Made by a program: the position numbers and the translations under genes. 64,000 bases of DNA from Planctomycetota bacterium. Its GTDB lineage: Bacteria > Planctomycetota > Phycisphaerae > WQYP01. Positions 35,583 through 46,342 of this stretch are shown here, piece by piece. Positions within the stretch are counted from its first letter, which is position 1, and each line of letters starts with the position of its first letter. A model generated the notes under the pieces. The model was not told the DNA's origin. It searched no databases and was given only the letters and a program-made list of their open reading frames with translations. The stretch covers positions 60,572 to 124,571 of the forward strand of contig JAJZDN010000003.1 in assembly GCA_021805985.1 (NCBI GenBank). The letters are read 5' to 3'.

Positions 35583-37604
35583 ATGCACTTTGGAATTCGC
35601 AAAAAATTAATCGGCACCTTAGTGCTGGTCGGGCTATTGCCGATGGCCTTAAGCCTGATGGCAATTCTGGGCATTGGCACGCGCAACCGCATTAATACTG
35701 CACAGAATGCGTATGTGGAACTTGCTTCCGCCTGCTCGCATGCGATAAGTTTTCAGCTTGAGTCTGAGGTGCGCCGGTTGAACTTCGTGGCGGAATTACC
35801 GGAAGTCGTCCGCTTTATTCAGCAGCATAATAATGTCGGAGCACCTGCGGCCACAAAATCCCAGCGGCTCCCTGCGGCCACGCAGGCCGCGCCCGCTTCC
35901 GCTAAGACGCCCAGCCTTGCATCATTAATCAACAACCCCGTCGCCCGCCGCCTCCGCCTGATTACCGCAGATAAACTCGGACTGTATCACGTGCTGGTGA
36001 TTAATCGTCATGGCACGGTCATCGCGGCAGATGTCCGGCCCTCCATTCTAAGCGTCCGGAAAACGTGGTGGTGGAAAATTGCCGACAGCGGCATTGGTGG
36101 AACGTGTGTGATCGGCTCGATATTTTCCGATCCTATTACAGGTTTGCCCTCCATACCAATTATTGTTCCGGTGGTAAGCCCCGGAAGCGGCGTGCTGTTG
36201 GGATTTATCCTCGAAACGGTGAATGTCAGCGATTTGACGTATGAGCTTCAGTTGTATCTGCCACAAACCAAGGCCGTGGCGCAAGTGTATGACCGGAAGC
36301 GCAATGCTCCGGTATTTGTGCTGGGAAACCCTGACCAGGCTCACTTGGGCCGCCAGCGCTATATCGCCCTGCGCGGCGGAAACCGCTCCGGGTGGATTGG
36401 GGATCTGCTTGCGGGGTGCCTCATTGGTGATTCCACGGTCAAATTCAGCCGCATGTCTGATATTATTGACCAGCCCTCGGTGGTACCGCAATGGAGTATT
36501 ATCTTAAGCCAGTCCTCGCAGGATATTCTGGCTCCGATTCTGCGGCAGGCCGAATTGGTGGCATTGGCAGGTGGAATGCTCATTGTGGGTCTGTTTGCCT
36601 TGGGGTATGTCATCAGCAAGCGCGAAATCATTTATCCCATACTTCGACTGCGTGAAGCCACCAGCGCCGTTGGACGCGGCGAATTGAACATCCGGCTACT
36701 ATCCCAGGATCAGGAAGATGTGATGTTCCGCCGCGATGAACTGGGCATGCTGGCGCGTGACTTTGATGAAATGACCCGCCGCCTGGCCGCCAATGTGCGA
36801 CAATTTGAACAGACCGCCAAAGCCAAGCAACGATTCATGGACTTGGCCGCTCATGAACTCCGCAGCCCTATGTCCCACATTATCATCACCACGCAATTAA
36901 TACTCCGGCAATTAGCCAATGCTGGCATGGCGCGGCCGGCACCTGGCGAACCCGCCAATACGCCCGCCGGAGAAATATACAAATCACTTGATTCAATTTT
37001 GAAAAATTCCCGTCGGCTTTCCAAGATTGTCACCGACCTTCTCAAGCTGGTGCAGGAAGATGTCTTTACCATCAAGCCGCGACGCGATCCGTTCGATCTT
37101 CGCCAAGTGATCCTTGAAGTATGCGATCAGCAAAGCGTCTTTATCAGCGCGCGGAAGCAAAAGCTTGATTTGGTCATGCCCGACACCATTCCCACGATGC
37201 GGGGCGATTCCGATAAAGTCGGGGATATTCTGGCGAATCTGTTAAGTAACGCCATCCGTTTTTCGCCGGATGGGGCCACGGTGCGAGTAACCGTCAACGT
37301 GCTGGTAAGTGGACATATTGAATTAATTGTCGAAGATTCCGGTTCCGGAATGCCTGATGAAGTCATGGCAGGCCCCTTTGAGCCGTTCCAGACCGGCGCT
37401 GATACCATGCAACATCACAGTGGCGACGCGGGCGAGGAAGGCAGCCGCGGGCTGGGACTGGGTCTTGCGATCGTACGGCGCTTTGTAGAACTGCATGAAG
37501 GACAGATTTTTATTCGTCCCCTACCGACCGGAACCCAAGTAAGAGTCATCCTCCCGCTGGACCCGGATGCCGATACTCCCCCGCCAGTACAGCAACGCTC
37601 CTAG
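35583..37604 (+). CDS. membrane sensor histidine kinase with extracytoplasmic domain
   Basis: A 673-residue kinase. One membrane helix lies at about 8-30, a large periplasmic sensor at about 35-310 (Cache-like by size and position), and a second helix at about 320-345. Then come HAMP (about 350-400), HisKA with MDLAAHELRSPMSHI (the phospho-acceptor His), and HATPase with NLLSNAIRFSPDG (N box), VEDSGSGMPDE (G1) and GLGLGLAIVRRF (G2). It has no receiver domain and no response regulator adjoins it. The downstream genes are ftsK and a phosphatase. Confidence 0.93.
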   Translation: MHFGIRKKLIGTLVLVGLLPMALSLMAILGIGTRNRINTAQNAYVELASACSHAISFQLESEVRRLNFVAELPEVVRFIQQHNNVGAPAATKSQRLPAATQAAPASAKTPSLASLINNPVARRLRLITADKLGLYHVLVINRHGTVIAADVRPSILSVRKTWWWKIADSGIGGTCVIGSIFSDPITGLPSIPIIVPVVSPGSGVLLGFILETVNVSDLTYELQLYLPQTKAVAQVYDRKRNAPVFVLGNPDQAHLGRQRYIALRGGNRSGWIGDLLAGCLIGDSTVKFSRMSDIIDQPSVVPQWSIILSQSSQDILAPILRQAELVALAGGMLIVGLFALGYVISKREIIYPILRLREATSAVGRGELNIRLLSQDQEDVMFRRDELGMLARDFDEMTRRLAANVRQFEQTAKAKQRFMDLAAHELRSPMSHIIITTQLILRQLANAGMARPAPGEPANTPAGEIYKSLDSILKNSRRLSKIVTDLLKLVQEDVFTIKPRRDPFDLRQVILEVCDQQSVFISARKQKLDLVMPDTIPTMRGDSDKVGDILANLLSNAIRFSPDGATVRVTVNVLVSGHIELIVEDSGSGMPDEVMAGPFEPFQTGADTMQHHSGDAGEEGSRGLGLGLAIVRRFVELHEGQIFIRPLPTGTQVRVILPLDPDADTPPPVQQRS

Positions 37605-37754
37605 CGACATTGCTAAGGCGACAGCCACTCTTTTGCGCCAGCCACACGCATTGAGAGCAGAGCGCAGACCGCAAGAGGCAGTAATGTTTCGGCGACAGCC
37701 TCTCTATATGCGCCAGCCGAATGTGCTCTCCTGATCTCCTGCTCCAAATTCTCC

Positions 37755-37810
37755 TGCTCTAATCGGGCCGCAGCCCGATTGCTGCTCTAATCGGGCCGCA
37801 GCCCGATTGC
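37755..37810 (+). repeat. exact 28-bp tandem hairpin repeat
   Basis: Two identical 28-base units (37755-37782 and 37783-37810). Each holds AATCGGGC, CGCA, GCCCGATT: an 8-bp stem with a tetraloop. It lies between the kinase gene and ftsK. No T-run follows. Confidence 0.7.
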
Positions 37811-37923
37811 TGGTTTATACCGATATTCAGGGTAGAATATACCCTTATACTCCGCATTGGATGGCGGAAGTGAACGGGCCGGTATTGGAACCGACCTCAA
37901 GACATTGGAAGTCGAGGTTTATC

Positions 37924-40383
37924 ATGGCAAGCAAATCAGGGCCGCGCCACCAGCGCGTCATGCGTTTATGCCTGGTTCCACTGGGCTGGGCGGCGTGGTT
38001 GTTTATCATGCTGGCGGTGATGTCTTTTCATCCGTCGGACCCCACCATGCTGCCAAGCTCTCCCGTCTATCACACCCAAGCAGTACCTGTGCAGAATTGG
38101 TGCGGGCCGGTAGGCTCCAGCATTGGCTATCTGCTGATGAACAACCTGGGGCCGGGAACGTGGGTCGCCTTGGCTATGGCGGCTGCGCTTTTGATGGTCT
38201 GGAGCGTGGGCGGAAATCTTACGCAGACTGCGTTTCGACTTATCGGCGGAGCTGTGCTGCTGGTGGTGGCCAGCGGTATGGCCAATCTGCTGGGCTGGGG
38301 CAAGAATTTACCGGCCGGGCCCGGCGGCATATTGGGGGAAGCGGTCGGACATTTTCTTAAGTTACACGTCTCCACGGCGGGGTCAGCTCTGATTTTGCTG
38401 GTGGGACTGATTATGGGGCTGCTTCTGGCGGCCGATGAGATTGTCATCGCGTTGCTGATGTGGATGGGGCACACCTGGCAAAAAGTTCCGCACGAAAAAA
38501 TCGCCGACTCCGCCGGCGATGCTGCCTCCGCGGCCGCAACGGGGATTCTGGGGCTGGCAGGGTCGCTCTTCAAGGCGCTATTTTCCCGCAAGCCCAAAAC
38601 CAGTGCGCGAAAAAAACCCGAACCACGTATGACACTCTCAAAATCCGCCTCAGGCTTAGCGACCGCGGGTTTGCCCCCCGTGGCGAAAGATGCTGAAAAG
38701 GCAAAGTCATCCCAGAATTCCGAAAGCAATTCTTTGCCAGATTCCGTACCCAAGGCGGAAGAGCCCGAGCCGGCACCCGTTGTGGTGCGGCGGCCCAAGC
38801 CTATTGTCGCAGACATGCTGCTGCCATTTAAAACGCCGCCGGTGCAAAAGCAGGATTTGGGCAACTATCGGCTCCCTGGGCTGGATCTGCTGGAGGATGC
38901 TGAACCGGCCAATACGGAGGGACAGGAAGAAGCTGTCCGGCAAAATGCCAAAGTGCTGGAATCCTGCCTGACGAGTTTCAACATTGACGGCAAAGTTGTC
39001 GCCATTGATACCGGCCCGGTGGTAACGCTTTATGAATTGGAACTGGCACCGGGAATAAAAAGCTCACAGGTCGGCGCATTGTCCAAAGATATCGCCCGCG
39101 CACTAAAAAGCCCGCCGGTCCGCTGCATTGACAATATCCTGGGCAAATCCACCATGGGCATTGAAGTGCCTAATCTGGACAAGGAAAAAGTCCGCCTCAA
39201 GGAACTCATGCAACTGGCACATGAAGACATATCTAAAATGGCTCTTCCTATGTGCCTGGGCAAAGATGCCTCCGGCAACCCGCTGGTGGAGGATCTGGCC
39301 AAAATGCCCCACCTGTTAATCGCCGGTACCACCGGGTCCGGGAAATCCGTCTGCATCAATTCCATTATCATGACACTGCTTTTAACCCAGCGCCCGGATC
39401 ATGTAAAAATGATTATGGTGGATCCCAAAATGGTGGAAATGCAGGATTACCGGCAAATTCCTCATCTCATGGCACCGATTATTGATGACATGAGCAAGGC
39501 AGAAAGTGTTCTGGAATGGGCCACGCAGAAAATGGACGAACGCTACGAAACGCTCTCCGAAGCCGGCGTGCGGCACATCAAACAGTTTAATCAGTTATCC
39601 CGCGAACAAATTATTGAGCGCTTTCAACCCAGCAATCCGGAGGAAGAGGCCCGGATTCCATTCCATTTGCCGTACATCGTGATCATCATTGATGAATTGG
39701 CCGATCTGATGATGACCAGCAAGGAAGTGGAAGGCCATATTGTCCGCATTGCGCAGAAAGCCCGGGCCGTGGGCATTCACCTGATCCTTGCGACGCAACG
39801 TCCCGAAGCGCAGGTGGTCACCGGTTTAATTAAGTCCAACATGCCCGGAAGAATTTGTTTTCAGGTGCGGTCCCGTTTGGATTCGCGCATCATGCTGGAT
39901 CAGTCCGGCGGCGAATTGCTTTTGGGGCAAGGGGATATGCTGATGCTCAAGCCCAATGGCGGAGCGCTGCTGCGTGGGCAGGGAGCGTTTGTCGAAGATG
40001 CTGAAATTCGAGGCATCTGCACCTTTCTGAAAGACATCGCCCAGCCCGAATTCCATCCCGAGCTTATACAGATCGGCGCACCTGCGGGACTCGATGACGC
40101 GGAAAAGGATCCGCTTTTTGATGAAGCGGTCAAAATTATTATCGAAACACGCCGCGGTTCGGTAAGTTTGCTGCAGCGTCGATTGACCATTGGCTACTCC
40201 CGCGCCAGCCGCCTGATTGACCAGATGCGTGCCGCCGGTATCGTCGGTGCCTATAAGGGCAGTCAAGCCAGTGAAGTCCTGATCACCATGGAAGACTGGG
40301 AATCTATCAGAGCTTCCCAACCCGCCCCTGCCGACAACGAACCGGCAACCGTCCCAGATGCGGACATGGACGATGAGCCGTAA
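37924..40383 (+). CDS. ftsK: DNA translocase FtsK/SpoIIIE
   Basis: Pumps chromosomal DNA through the closing septum. ATG 37924 follows GAGG by 6 bases and gives 819 residues (the frame opens at 37807). Four membrane segments fall at about 15-155. A Lys/Glu/Pro-rich linker follows. The motor domain has the Walker A GTTGSGKSVCINSI (about 465), Walker B IVIIIDELADLMM and DPKMVEMQDYRQIPHL. The C-terminal gamma winged helix (QRRLTIGYSRASRLIDQMRAAGIVG), which reads KOPS-type DNA signals, is present. A SpoIIE-type phosphatase follows. Confidence 0.96.
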   Translation: MASKSGPRHQRVMRLCLVPLGWAAWLFIMLAVMSFHPSDPTMLPSSPVYHTQAVPVQNWCGPVGSSIGYLLMNNLGPGTWVALAMAAALLMVWSVGGNLTQTAFRLIGGAVLLVVASGMANLLGWGKNLPAGPGGILGEAVGHFLKLHVSTAGSALILLVGLIMGLLLAADEIVIALLMWMGHTWQKVPHEKIADSAGDAASAAATGILGLAGSLFKALFSRKPKTSARKKPEPRMTLSKSASGLATAGLPPVAKDAEKAKSSQNSESNSLPDSVPKAEEPEPAPVVVRRPKPIVADMLLPFKTPPVQKQDLGNYRLPGLDLLEDAEPANTEGQEEAVRQNAKVLESCLTSFNIDGKVVAIDTGPVVTLYELELAPGIKSSQVGALSKDIARALKSPPVRCIDNILGKSTMGIEVPNLDKEKVRLKELMQLAHEDISKMALPMCLGKDASGNPLVEDLAKMPHLLIAGTTGSGKSVCINSIIMTLLLTQRPDHVKMIMVDPKMVEMQDYRQIPHLMAPIIDDMSKAESVLEWATQKMDERYETLSEAGVRHIKQFNQLSREQIIERFQPSNPEEEARIPFHLPYIVIIIDELADLMMTSKEVEGHIVRIAQKARAVGIHLILATQRPEAQVVTGLIKSNMPGRICFQVRSRLDSRIMLDQSGGELLLGQGDMLMLKPNGGALLRGQGAFVEDAEIRGICTFLKDIAQPEFHPELIQIGAPAGLDDAEKDPLFDEAVKIIIETRRGSVSLLQRRLTIGYSRASRLIDQMRAAGIVGAYKGSQASEVLITMEDWESIRASQPAPADNEPATVPDADMDDEP

Positions 40384-40428
40384 TCCGGCGAAGGGGTGCT
40401 TCGGAAGGGTTACCAATGGAGCCGTTAC

Positions 40429-41889
40429 ATGAAATTGGTGCGCGGACAAAAGCCAAACCAGCCGCGCAGCCTCCGCTACCGCCTCCTCTGGTCAGTGAAT
40501 ACGATCATGGGGCTTGGCCTGCTGTCGTTTTTAATGTTTCTGTATCTACATGAGTTGCATCAGCGTCTTAAAGATCGTTACCAATCGCTTCATGACCAAG
40601 CCGCGGTGATTTTGGACGGTGTTGCGGAATTACGCAGCCAGGGATTGCCCGAAATTCAGGAATATGTCAACGCCGCAAGCCGTTTGATGCGCGGCACGTC
40701 AATTCCGCCACGCCATTACATCGTGGTGCGCGTGGGTACCGCAGTTCTTGAGAGCGGTATTGCCGGGCCGGCAACCGGGAGGTTTTATGCGGCGGTGCGC
40801 CGAGGTGCCCGATCGCCGACCCACCAGGCATTGGCGGAGGCGCGACAGATCATGGTCGCCGATGCGTCACAGGGCGATATTCAGTTGTACATTGGCGAGG
40901 GTATTGCGGGCCTGGAAAGCAGAATTCGCGATCAGATTCTGCTTTGGATGGCAGTGATTGCGGTAGTGGGTGTGGCAATAACCTTGGTGGTGAGTATGGT
41001 GCTGATCAGGCTGGTGACACAGCCCCTCCAGCGGCTGGTGGCCGCAGTTGACCGTATTGGCAGAGGGGATTTTGAGGGGGAAATTTTGGAGATTCACAAC
41101 AGTCGAGAGATGGCCGTTCTATCATCGGCGATCAATACAATGCGCATGGCGCTGGCTGACGCTCAACGTGAGGATCACCATCGCAATGCGAAGGCCCGGC
41201 GCATTCAGCAGCACCTCCTGCCGGTTGTTCCAACCGGAAGCGGGCAAATTGCTTGCGAATACAAACCGGCGGCGCTGGTTGGCGGAGACTATTTCGATTT
41301 TCAGATGCTCTCCGATGGCTCGCTGATCGCATGTATGGCTGACGTTTCCGGCCACGGGGTTCCGGCGGCGATCGGTGCGGCAATGCTAAAATCATTATTT
41401 ATTTCCGCCATCTCTCGAACCTCAGATCCAGCGGAAGCACTGGCACTAATGAACGCGGGCTTCACACAAGTGGCATTGGAGGAGGATTTTGCATCTGTCA
41501 TTTTGGTGCACTTGGATTCGACCGCACGAACTCTTCAGTATGCCAGCGCGGGCCATGAGACGTGTTATCTCATGCGGGCACTGGGGCCTGTGGAAGCGCT
41601 GCATTCGACGGGTGACTTGCTGGGGTTGGTGGCCACAGCACAATGGACGTCAAAAGTGGTGCCGATAAATCCGGGCGACCGGATCCTGTTAGTCACCGAC
41701 GGTCTTTCAGAAACCGCCGCGCCGGATGGAATGCTATTTGGTCGCCAGCGTGTGCATGATGTGCTGCAGGCCAATTTTCAAGAGCCGGTGAACGTCGTTG
41801 CACGGCGGTTGCTTGGTGCGGTCGAGCTGTGGCGTCAGGCTGGGGTGCAGATGGACGATGTAACTATTTTGGCGATAGCGGTGACCTGA
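40429..41889 (+). CDS. membrane PP2C-type (SpoIIE) serine phosphatase with HAMP
   Basis: 486 residues; ATG 40429 has GGAG seven bases upstream. Two membrane helices (about 20-43 and 172-195) flank a periplasmic region. A HAMP domain (PLQRLVAAVDRIGRGDFEGE) and a short coiled-coil lead to a PP2C/SpoIIE domain: ALVGGDYFDFQML, CMADVSGHGVPAAI (metal-binding Asp), ILLVTDGLSETAAPDG. Such proteins act like RsbU in partner-switching control of sigma factors or anti-sigma antagonists; no STAS or anti-sigma gene is in the window. Confidence 0.92.
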   Translation: MKLVRGQKPNQPRSLRYRLLWSVNTIMGLGLLSFLMFLYLHELHQRLKDRYQSLHDQAAVILDGVAELRSQGLPEIQEYVNAASRLMRGTSIPPRHYIVVRVGTAVLESGIAGPATGRFYAAVRRGARSPTHQALAEARQIMVADASQGDIQLYIGEGIAGLESRIRDQILLWMAVIAVVGVAITLVVSMVLIRLVTQPLQRLVAAVDRIGRGDFEGEILEIHNSREMAVLSSAINTMRMALADAQREDHHRNAKARRIQQHLLPVVPTGSGQIACEYKPAALVGGDYFDFQMLSDGSLIACMADVSGHGVPAAIGAAMLKSLFISAISRTSDPAEALALMNAGFTQVALEEDFASVILVHLDSTARTLQYASAGHETCYLMRALGPVEALHSTGDLLGLVATAQWTSKVVPINPGDRILLVTDGLSETAAPDGMLFGRQRVHDVLQANFQEPVNVVARRLLGAVELWRQAGVQMDDVTILAIAVT

Positions 41890-41947
41890 CCCTGTGCCAC
41901 ATTAAGTCCAATTCCGCGCTGCGTGGAAAGTTTTCTATGTGGCGTTT

Positions 41948-42331
41948 CTTGGAATGCTTCCTGAGAAAATCCCTGCCAGGTACGTCATCGTCGCCCTTAC
42001 TTGTAGAGCACCGGATGGTAATCCGGTGGTTGATCCCGTGCCGCCAACCAGCCACCGGGTTATCACCACAGTGCTTTATGATGCGATGCGCCCCGGGAGC
42101 ACCGGATGAGTAATCCGGTGGTTGATCCCGTGCCGCCAACCAACCACCGGGTTATCACCACGGTGCTCTATGGCACGACGCGCCCCGGGAGCACCGGATG
42201 GTAATCCGGTGGTTGATCCAGTGCCGCCAACCAACTACTGGGTTATCACCACAGTGCTATGACGCGATGCGCCCCAAAGGGCCAAAAATCAAGCCCTCCC
42301 AACCCGGCGACTACTCAGACAGGCTTCCAAG
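41948..42331. mobile_element. non-autonomous palindromic element with three tandem units
   Basis: A 384-bp element with imperfect terminal inverted repeats, CTTGGAATGCTTCCTGAG (41948-41965) and CTCAGACAGGCTTCCAAG (42314-42331), matching at 14 of 18. Inside are three direct units of 91-92 bp (starting 42006, 42097 and 42189). Each begins GAGCACCGGATG and contains a palindrome around GATCCnGTGCCGCC. The 5' flank and right end match the element at 53777-54150. No transposase gene is inside. It ends 6 bases from the eno stop codon. Confidence 0.75.
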
Positions 42332-42337
42332 AACAGC

Positions 42338-43669
<1,332 letters not shown>

Positions 43670-43791
43670 CTACGGCCAAAACCGGGAAACCATTAAATTA
43701 GCACACTTTTGCATTTTTGGCCAAGGCTAGACCGCCGAGCATCAAAAAATTCCGCACGGGCGGCGGCTACCAATGATATTAAGCATGATTC

Positions 43792-44649
43792 CTACCTGCG
43801 GGAGGAAAGCACAATAACCACTTGTCGAATCTGCTCTACATCCGTGCGCGGCGTAATTTGCAGGCTCCATCGCAGGCTTGTACGGGACGATTGATGCACG
43901 GTTTTGATAACGCCAATGACCGCACCGGCAACCGCCTGCGGCCATTCCGTATCATTAAGCAGCACCAGATCACCCGGCTTCGGAGCCATGGCATGAATGG
44001 ATTGATCCAATTCACATCGCAACCGGCCCGGCCCCGCCCCTTCAATAAGCGCCTGCGGCGCGATACTGACCAGGCCCGCACGCACAGGACGGCTGATGGC
44101 CGCGATTTCCTTCATGCGCGGATCGGTCAGCAGCCGCACAGAACATGTTTCCGGCCCGACATGCGCCACCCGGCCGATGACCGCCCGATTGGCCAGCACC
44201 GCATCTCCCGGGCGAATGGCTTTATCATCCCGCCAGCCCTGATCCAGCGTACATTCATCGCCCTTACCGGAGGAAAATCCATCAATAGCTGCCGCTCTTA
44301 ACCGTTGGACGGATAAGCCGGGGAAACGCTGATGGATCAAGCGCGTTTCGCGCAGGAGCTTTTCCAAATCACTGATTCGAGTCACCAGCATGGCAATTTC
44401 ATTTTGATAGCGAACCCGCAGTGACTTAACGCGGCTGCTGGAATTCTGGTGAGGATGCAGGAACCGATTCACACCGGTTTGCAGGCCAGTTAGCACGGAA
44501 GAAAAGGGAGCCACAAAGGTTTTTACAGCGTCTGCCGCAGCACCACGTGGACGATTGACAACCTGCGGGTGCCGCGCGCCGATCATCACGGTAGCCAGTG
44601 CGGCGATATTAAGTATCCAGAACCACTTTCGCGGGGTCATTTTCATCAT
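43792..44649 (-). CDS. mreC: rod shape-determining protein MreC
   Basis: A membrane-anchored periplasmic protein of the elongasome. It has one membrane helix (WFWILNIAALATVMIG), a coiled coil with SRVKSLRVRYQNEIAMLV, and the beta-rich MreC core with AIRPGDAVLANRAVIGRV and CSVRLLTDPRMKEIAA. The frame opens at 44805, but the first 52 residues overlap mreB and are not MreC-like; starts at 44649, 44646 or 44640 are possible (AAGAAGG upstream). It follows mreB on the same strand, and its start lies about 90 bases beyond mreB's end. mreD, pbp2 and rodA do not follow. Confidence 0.9.
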   Translation of the reverse strand: MMKMTPRKWFWILNIAALATVMIGARHPQVVNRPRGAAADAVKTFVAPFSSVLTGLQTGVNRFLHPHQNSSSRVKSLRVRYQNEIAMLVTRISDLEKLLRETRLIHQRFPGLSVQRLRAAAIDGFSSGKGDECTLDQGWRDDKAIRPGDAVLANRAVIGRVAHVGPETCSVRLLTDPRMKEIAAISRPVRAGLVSIAPQALIEGAGPGRLRCELDQSIHAMAPKPGDLVLLNDTEWPQAVAGAVIGVIKTVHQSSRTSLRWSLQITPRTDVEQIRQVVIVLSSRR

Positions 44650-44740
44650 GCCTTCTTCCCGAAAGCATACCATGTCCGGCGGCTGCTTACGAAACCATAC
44701 AGCCCCCCATCGTGCCGCAGGAAGCTGCCCAGGCGGCGAA

Positions 44741-45778
44741 TCACATATCGTCGACGTCTGATTCCAAGGCTTCCTTAAGCTCTTCCAGGTTTTCCAGCAG
44801 CACATTGGTACCGCGTGCCACGCAGGTCAGCGGATCCTCAGCCACGCGCACCGGCAGCCCCGTGGCCTGTGAAATTACTTTATCAATACCCCTTAGCAGA
44901 CTGCCGCCGCCCGCCATGGTAATACCCGTCTCCACAAGATCGGCCGCCAGTTCTGGTTCGGCCCGTTCAAGTGTGTGTGTAACGGCGTCGATGATCTTGC
45001 CAATTGGCTCCAGCAAGGCTTCGCGTATTTCTTCGCTGGTGATAATACATTTGCGAGGCAGACCGCTGATCATGTCACGTCCACGGACTTCCATCGTGGT
45101 TTCCGGCCCCACGGTGCTGGCCGAACCAAGCTCAATTTTGATGCGTTCAGAAAACTGTTCACCAATCATGAGGTTGTAGGTTTTTTTCATGTGGTTGACA
45201 ATGGCTTCGTCAAAATTATCACCCGCAGTGCGGATGGATTCCGAGACCGCCATATCGCCAAGACTGATAATTGCAACTTCCGTGGTCCCGCCGCCGATAT
45301 CCACAATCATGCTGGCCGTCGGTTCGCGAATAGGCAGTCCCGCGCCAATAGCCGAAGCCATGGGTTCACTGACCAGGTAGACGCGGCGCGCCTCAGCCTG
45401 TAACGCCGAATGGAATACCGCCTGCTTTTCAACGGCGGTAATACCGGAAGGTATGGCGATAACCACGCGCGGGCGCACAAACCTGCGCCTGCCATGAACG
45501 CGCCGAATAAAGTAAGTCAGCATGGCCTCAGTGATTTCAAAGTCACTGATCACGCCATCTTTCAGCGGGCGCACGGCGGTAATATTCCCCGGAGTTTTTC
45601 CCAACATCTCTTTGGCAACCAAACCCACAGCGTTGCCGTTGTGCAAAACGATATTGGTGCCTTTTTTAACCGCAACTACCGAAGGCTCGTTAAGGACAAT
45701 ACCCTGTCCACGCACACATACTAACGTGTTACATGTACCAAGGTCTATGCCCATATCGAGCGAGAACCAACCCAACAT
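44741..45778 (-). CDS. mreB: rod shape-determining protein MreB
   Basis: Actin-like protein that guides cell-wall synthesis. Motifs: MGIDLGTCNTLVCVRG (phosphate 1), DIGGGTTEVAIISL (phosphate 2), SEPMASAIGAGLPI, ITMAGGGSLLRGIDKV. ATG 45778 gives MLGWFSLDMGIDLGT, the usual family N-terminus. A TTG at 45793 has GGAG nine bases upstream and would add five residues; I cannot decide between them. Cys replaces the usual Ala in the first phosphate motif. mreC follows. Confidence 0.96.
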   Translation of the reverse strand: MLGWFSLDMGIDLGTCNTLVCVRGQGIVLNEPSVVAVKKGTNIVLHNGNAVGLVAKEMLGKTPGNITAVRPLKDGVISDFEITEAMLTYFIRRVHGRRRFVRPRVVIAIPSGITAVEKQAVFHSALQAEARRVYLVSEPMASAIGAGLPIREPTASMIVDIGGGTTEVAIISLGDMAVSESIRTAGDNFDEAIVNHMKKTYNLMIGEQFSERIKIELGSASTVGPETTMEVRGRDMISGLPRKCIITSEEIREALLEPIGKIIDAVTHTLERAEPELAADLVETGITMAGGGSLLRGIDKVISQATGLPVRVAEDPLTCVARGTNVLLENLEELKEALESDVDDM

Positions 45779-45938
45779 TGAATCAAAAAACAAGCCAAAG
45801 CGCTCCGCGACAGAATCCTGAACACACCGGTGATGGCCAACGCGGCATCCTTGTGCGTTGCCGAAAACGGCTATCCCCGCCCCCTACCGGCCTAAGTAGG
45901 ATACCACATTATCGGAGTTAACGGTATTGGCCGAAAAT

Positions 45939-45960
45939 TGTGATCCGGAATTATCACAAC
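45939..45960. promoter_or_regulatory. dyad site upstream of mreB
   Basis: TTGTGAT (45939-45945) and ATCACAA (45954-45960) form a perfect 7-bp dyad with an 8-base spacer, about 150 bases upstream of mreB. A half copy, TGATCACAA, lies about 30 bases further. It has the look of an operator, but the spacing does not fit the CRP consensus. Confidence 0.4.
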
Positions 45961-46045
45961 ATGTGTCTGCTTCGGCACCGGACTGATCACAATCTGAATT
46001 AAGTGACATTCCAGCCTGTCGCCATCTTAAATGATGGCAAAAAAA

Positions 46046-46189
46046 TTAGAAGCCGATCATGGTCTTATATTCAATGGCGATGTAAATCAAAGAACCTAAT
46101 GTTGCAAGAAAAGCAATGATGGCCAATGCAGAATATATATTGGGCTGCGGCCGTACCGTTATTCGGGCGGGCGGGTTTACACGTGACAT
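46046..46189 (-). CDS. 47-residue single-pass membrane peptide
   Basis: A small frame with GGGAG five bases before its ATG (46189). It reads MSRVNPPARITVRPQPNIYS, then a hydrophobic helix of about 20 residues and the tail EYKTMIGF. The N-terminal part is basic and proline-rich. A hairpin (GCCATC...GATGGC) follows the stop. It lies in the same direction as, and 150 bases beyond, a coiled-coil membrane protein. Too small to assign a function. Confidence 0.6.
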   Translation of the reverse strand: MSRVNPPARITVRPQPNIYSALAIIAFLATLGSLIYIAIEYKTMIGF

Positions 46190-46342
46190 GACAACTCCCG
46201 GCAAATCATAAAATCAACTTTCAAGAGCATGGCCTTAAGCTTATCTGAAGGAGGCACCTGCCCAAACCAACCGCAGCGTCTATAAAAGTCTGCGGAAAAA
46301 TAACCAATGTCACAACTGACCCTGGTCCTTTATAAGCGACGC

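Noticed and set aside
45939..45960. CRP-type binding site
   Set aside because: The spacer between TGTGA and TCACA is 10 bases, whereas CRP sites have 6.
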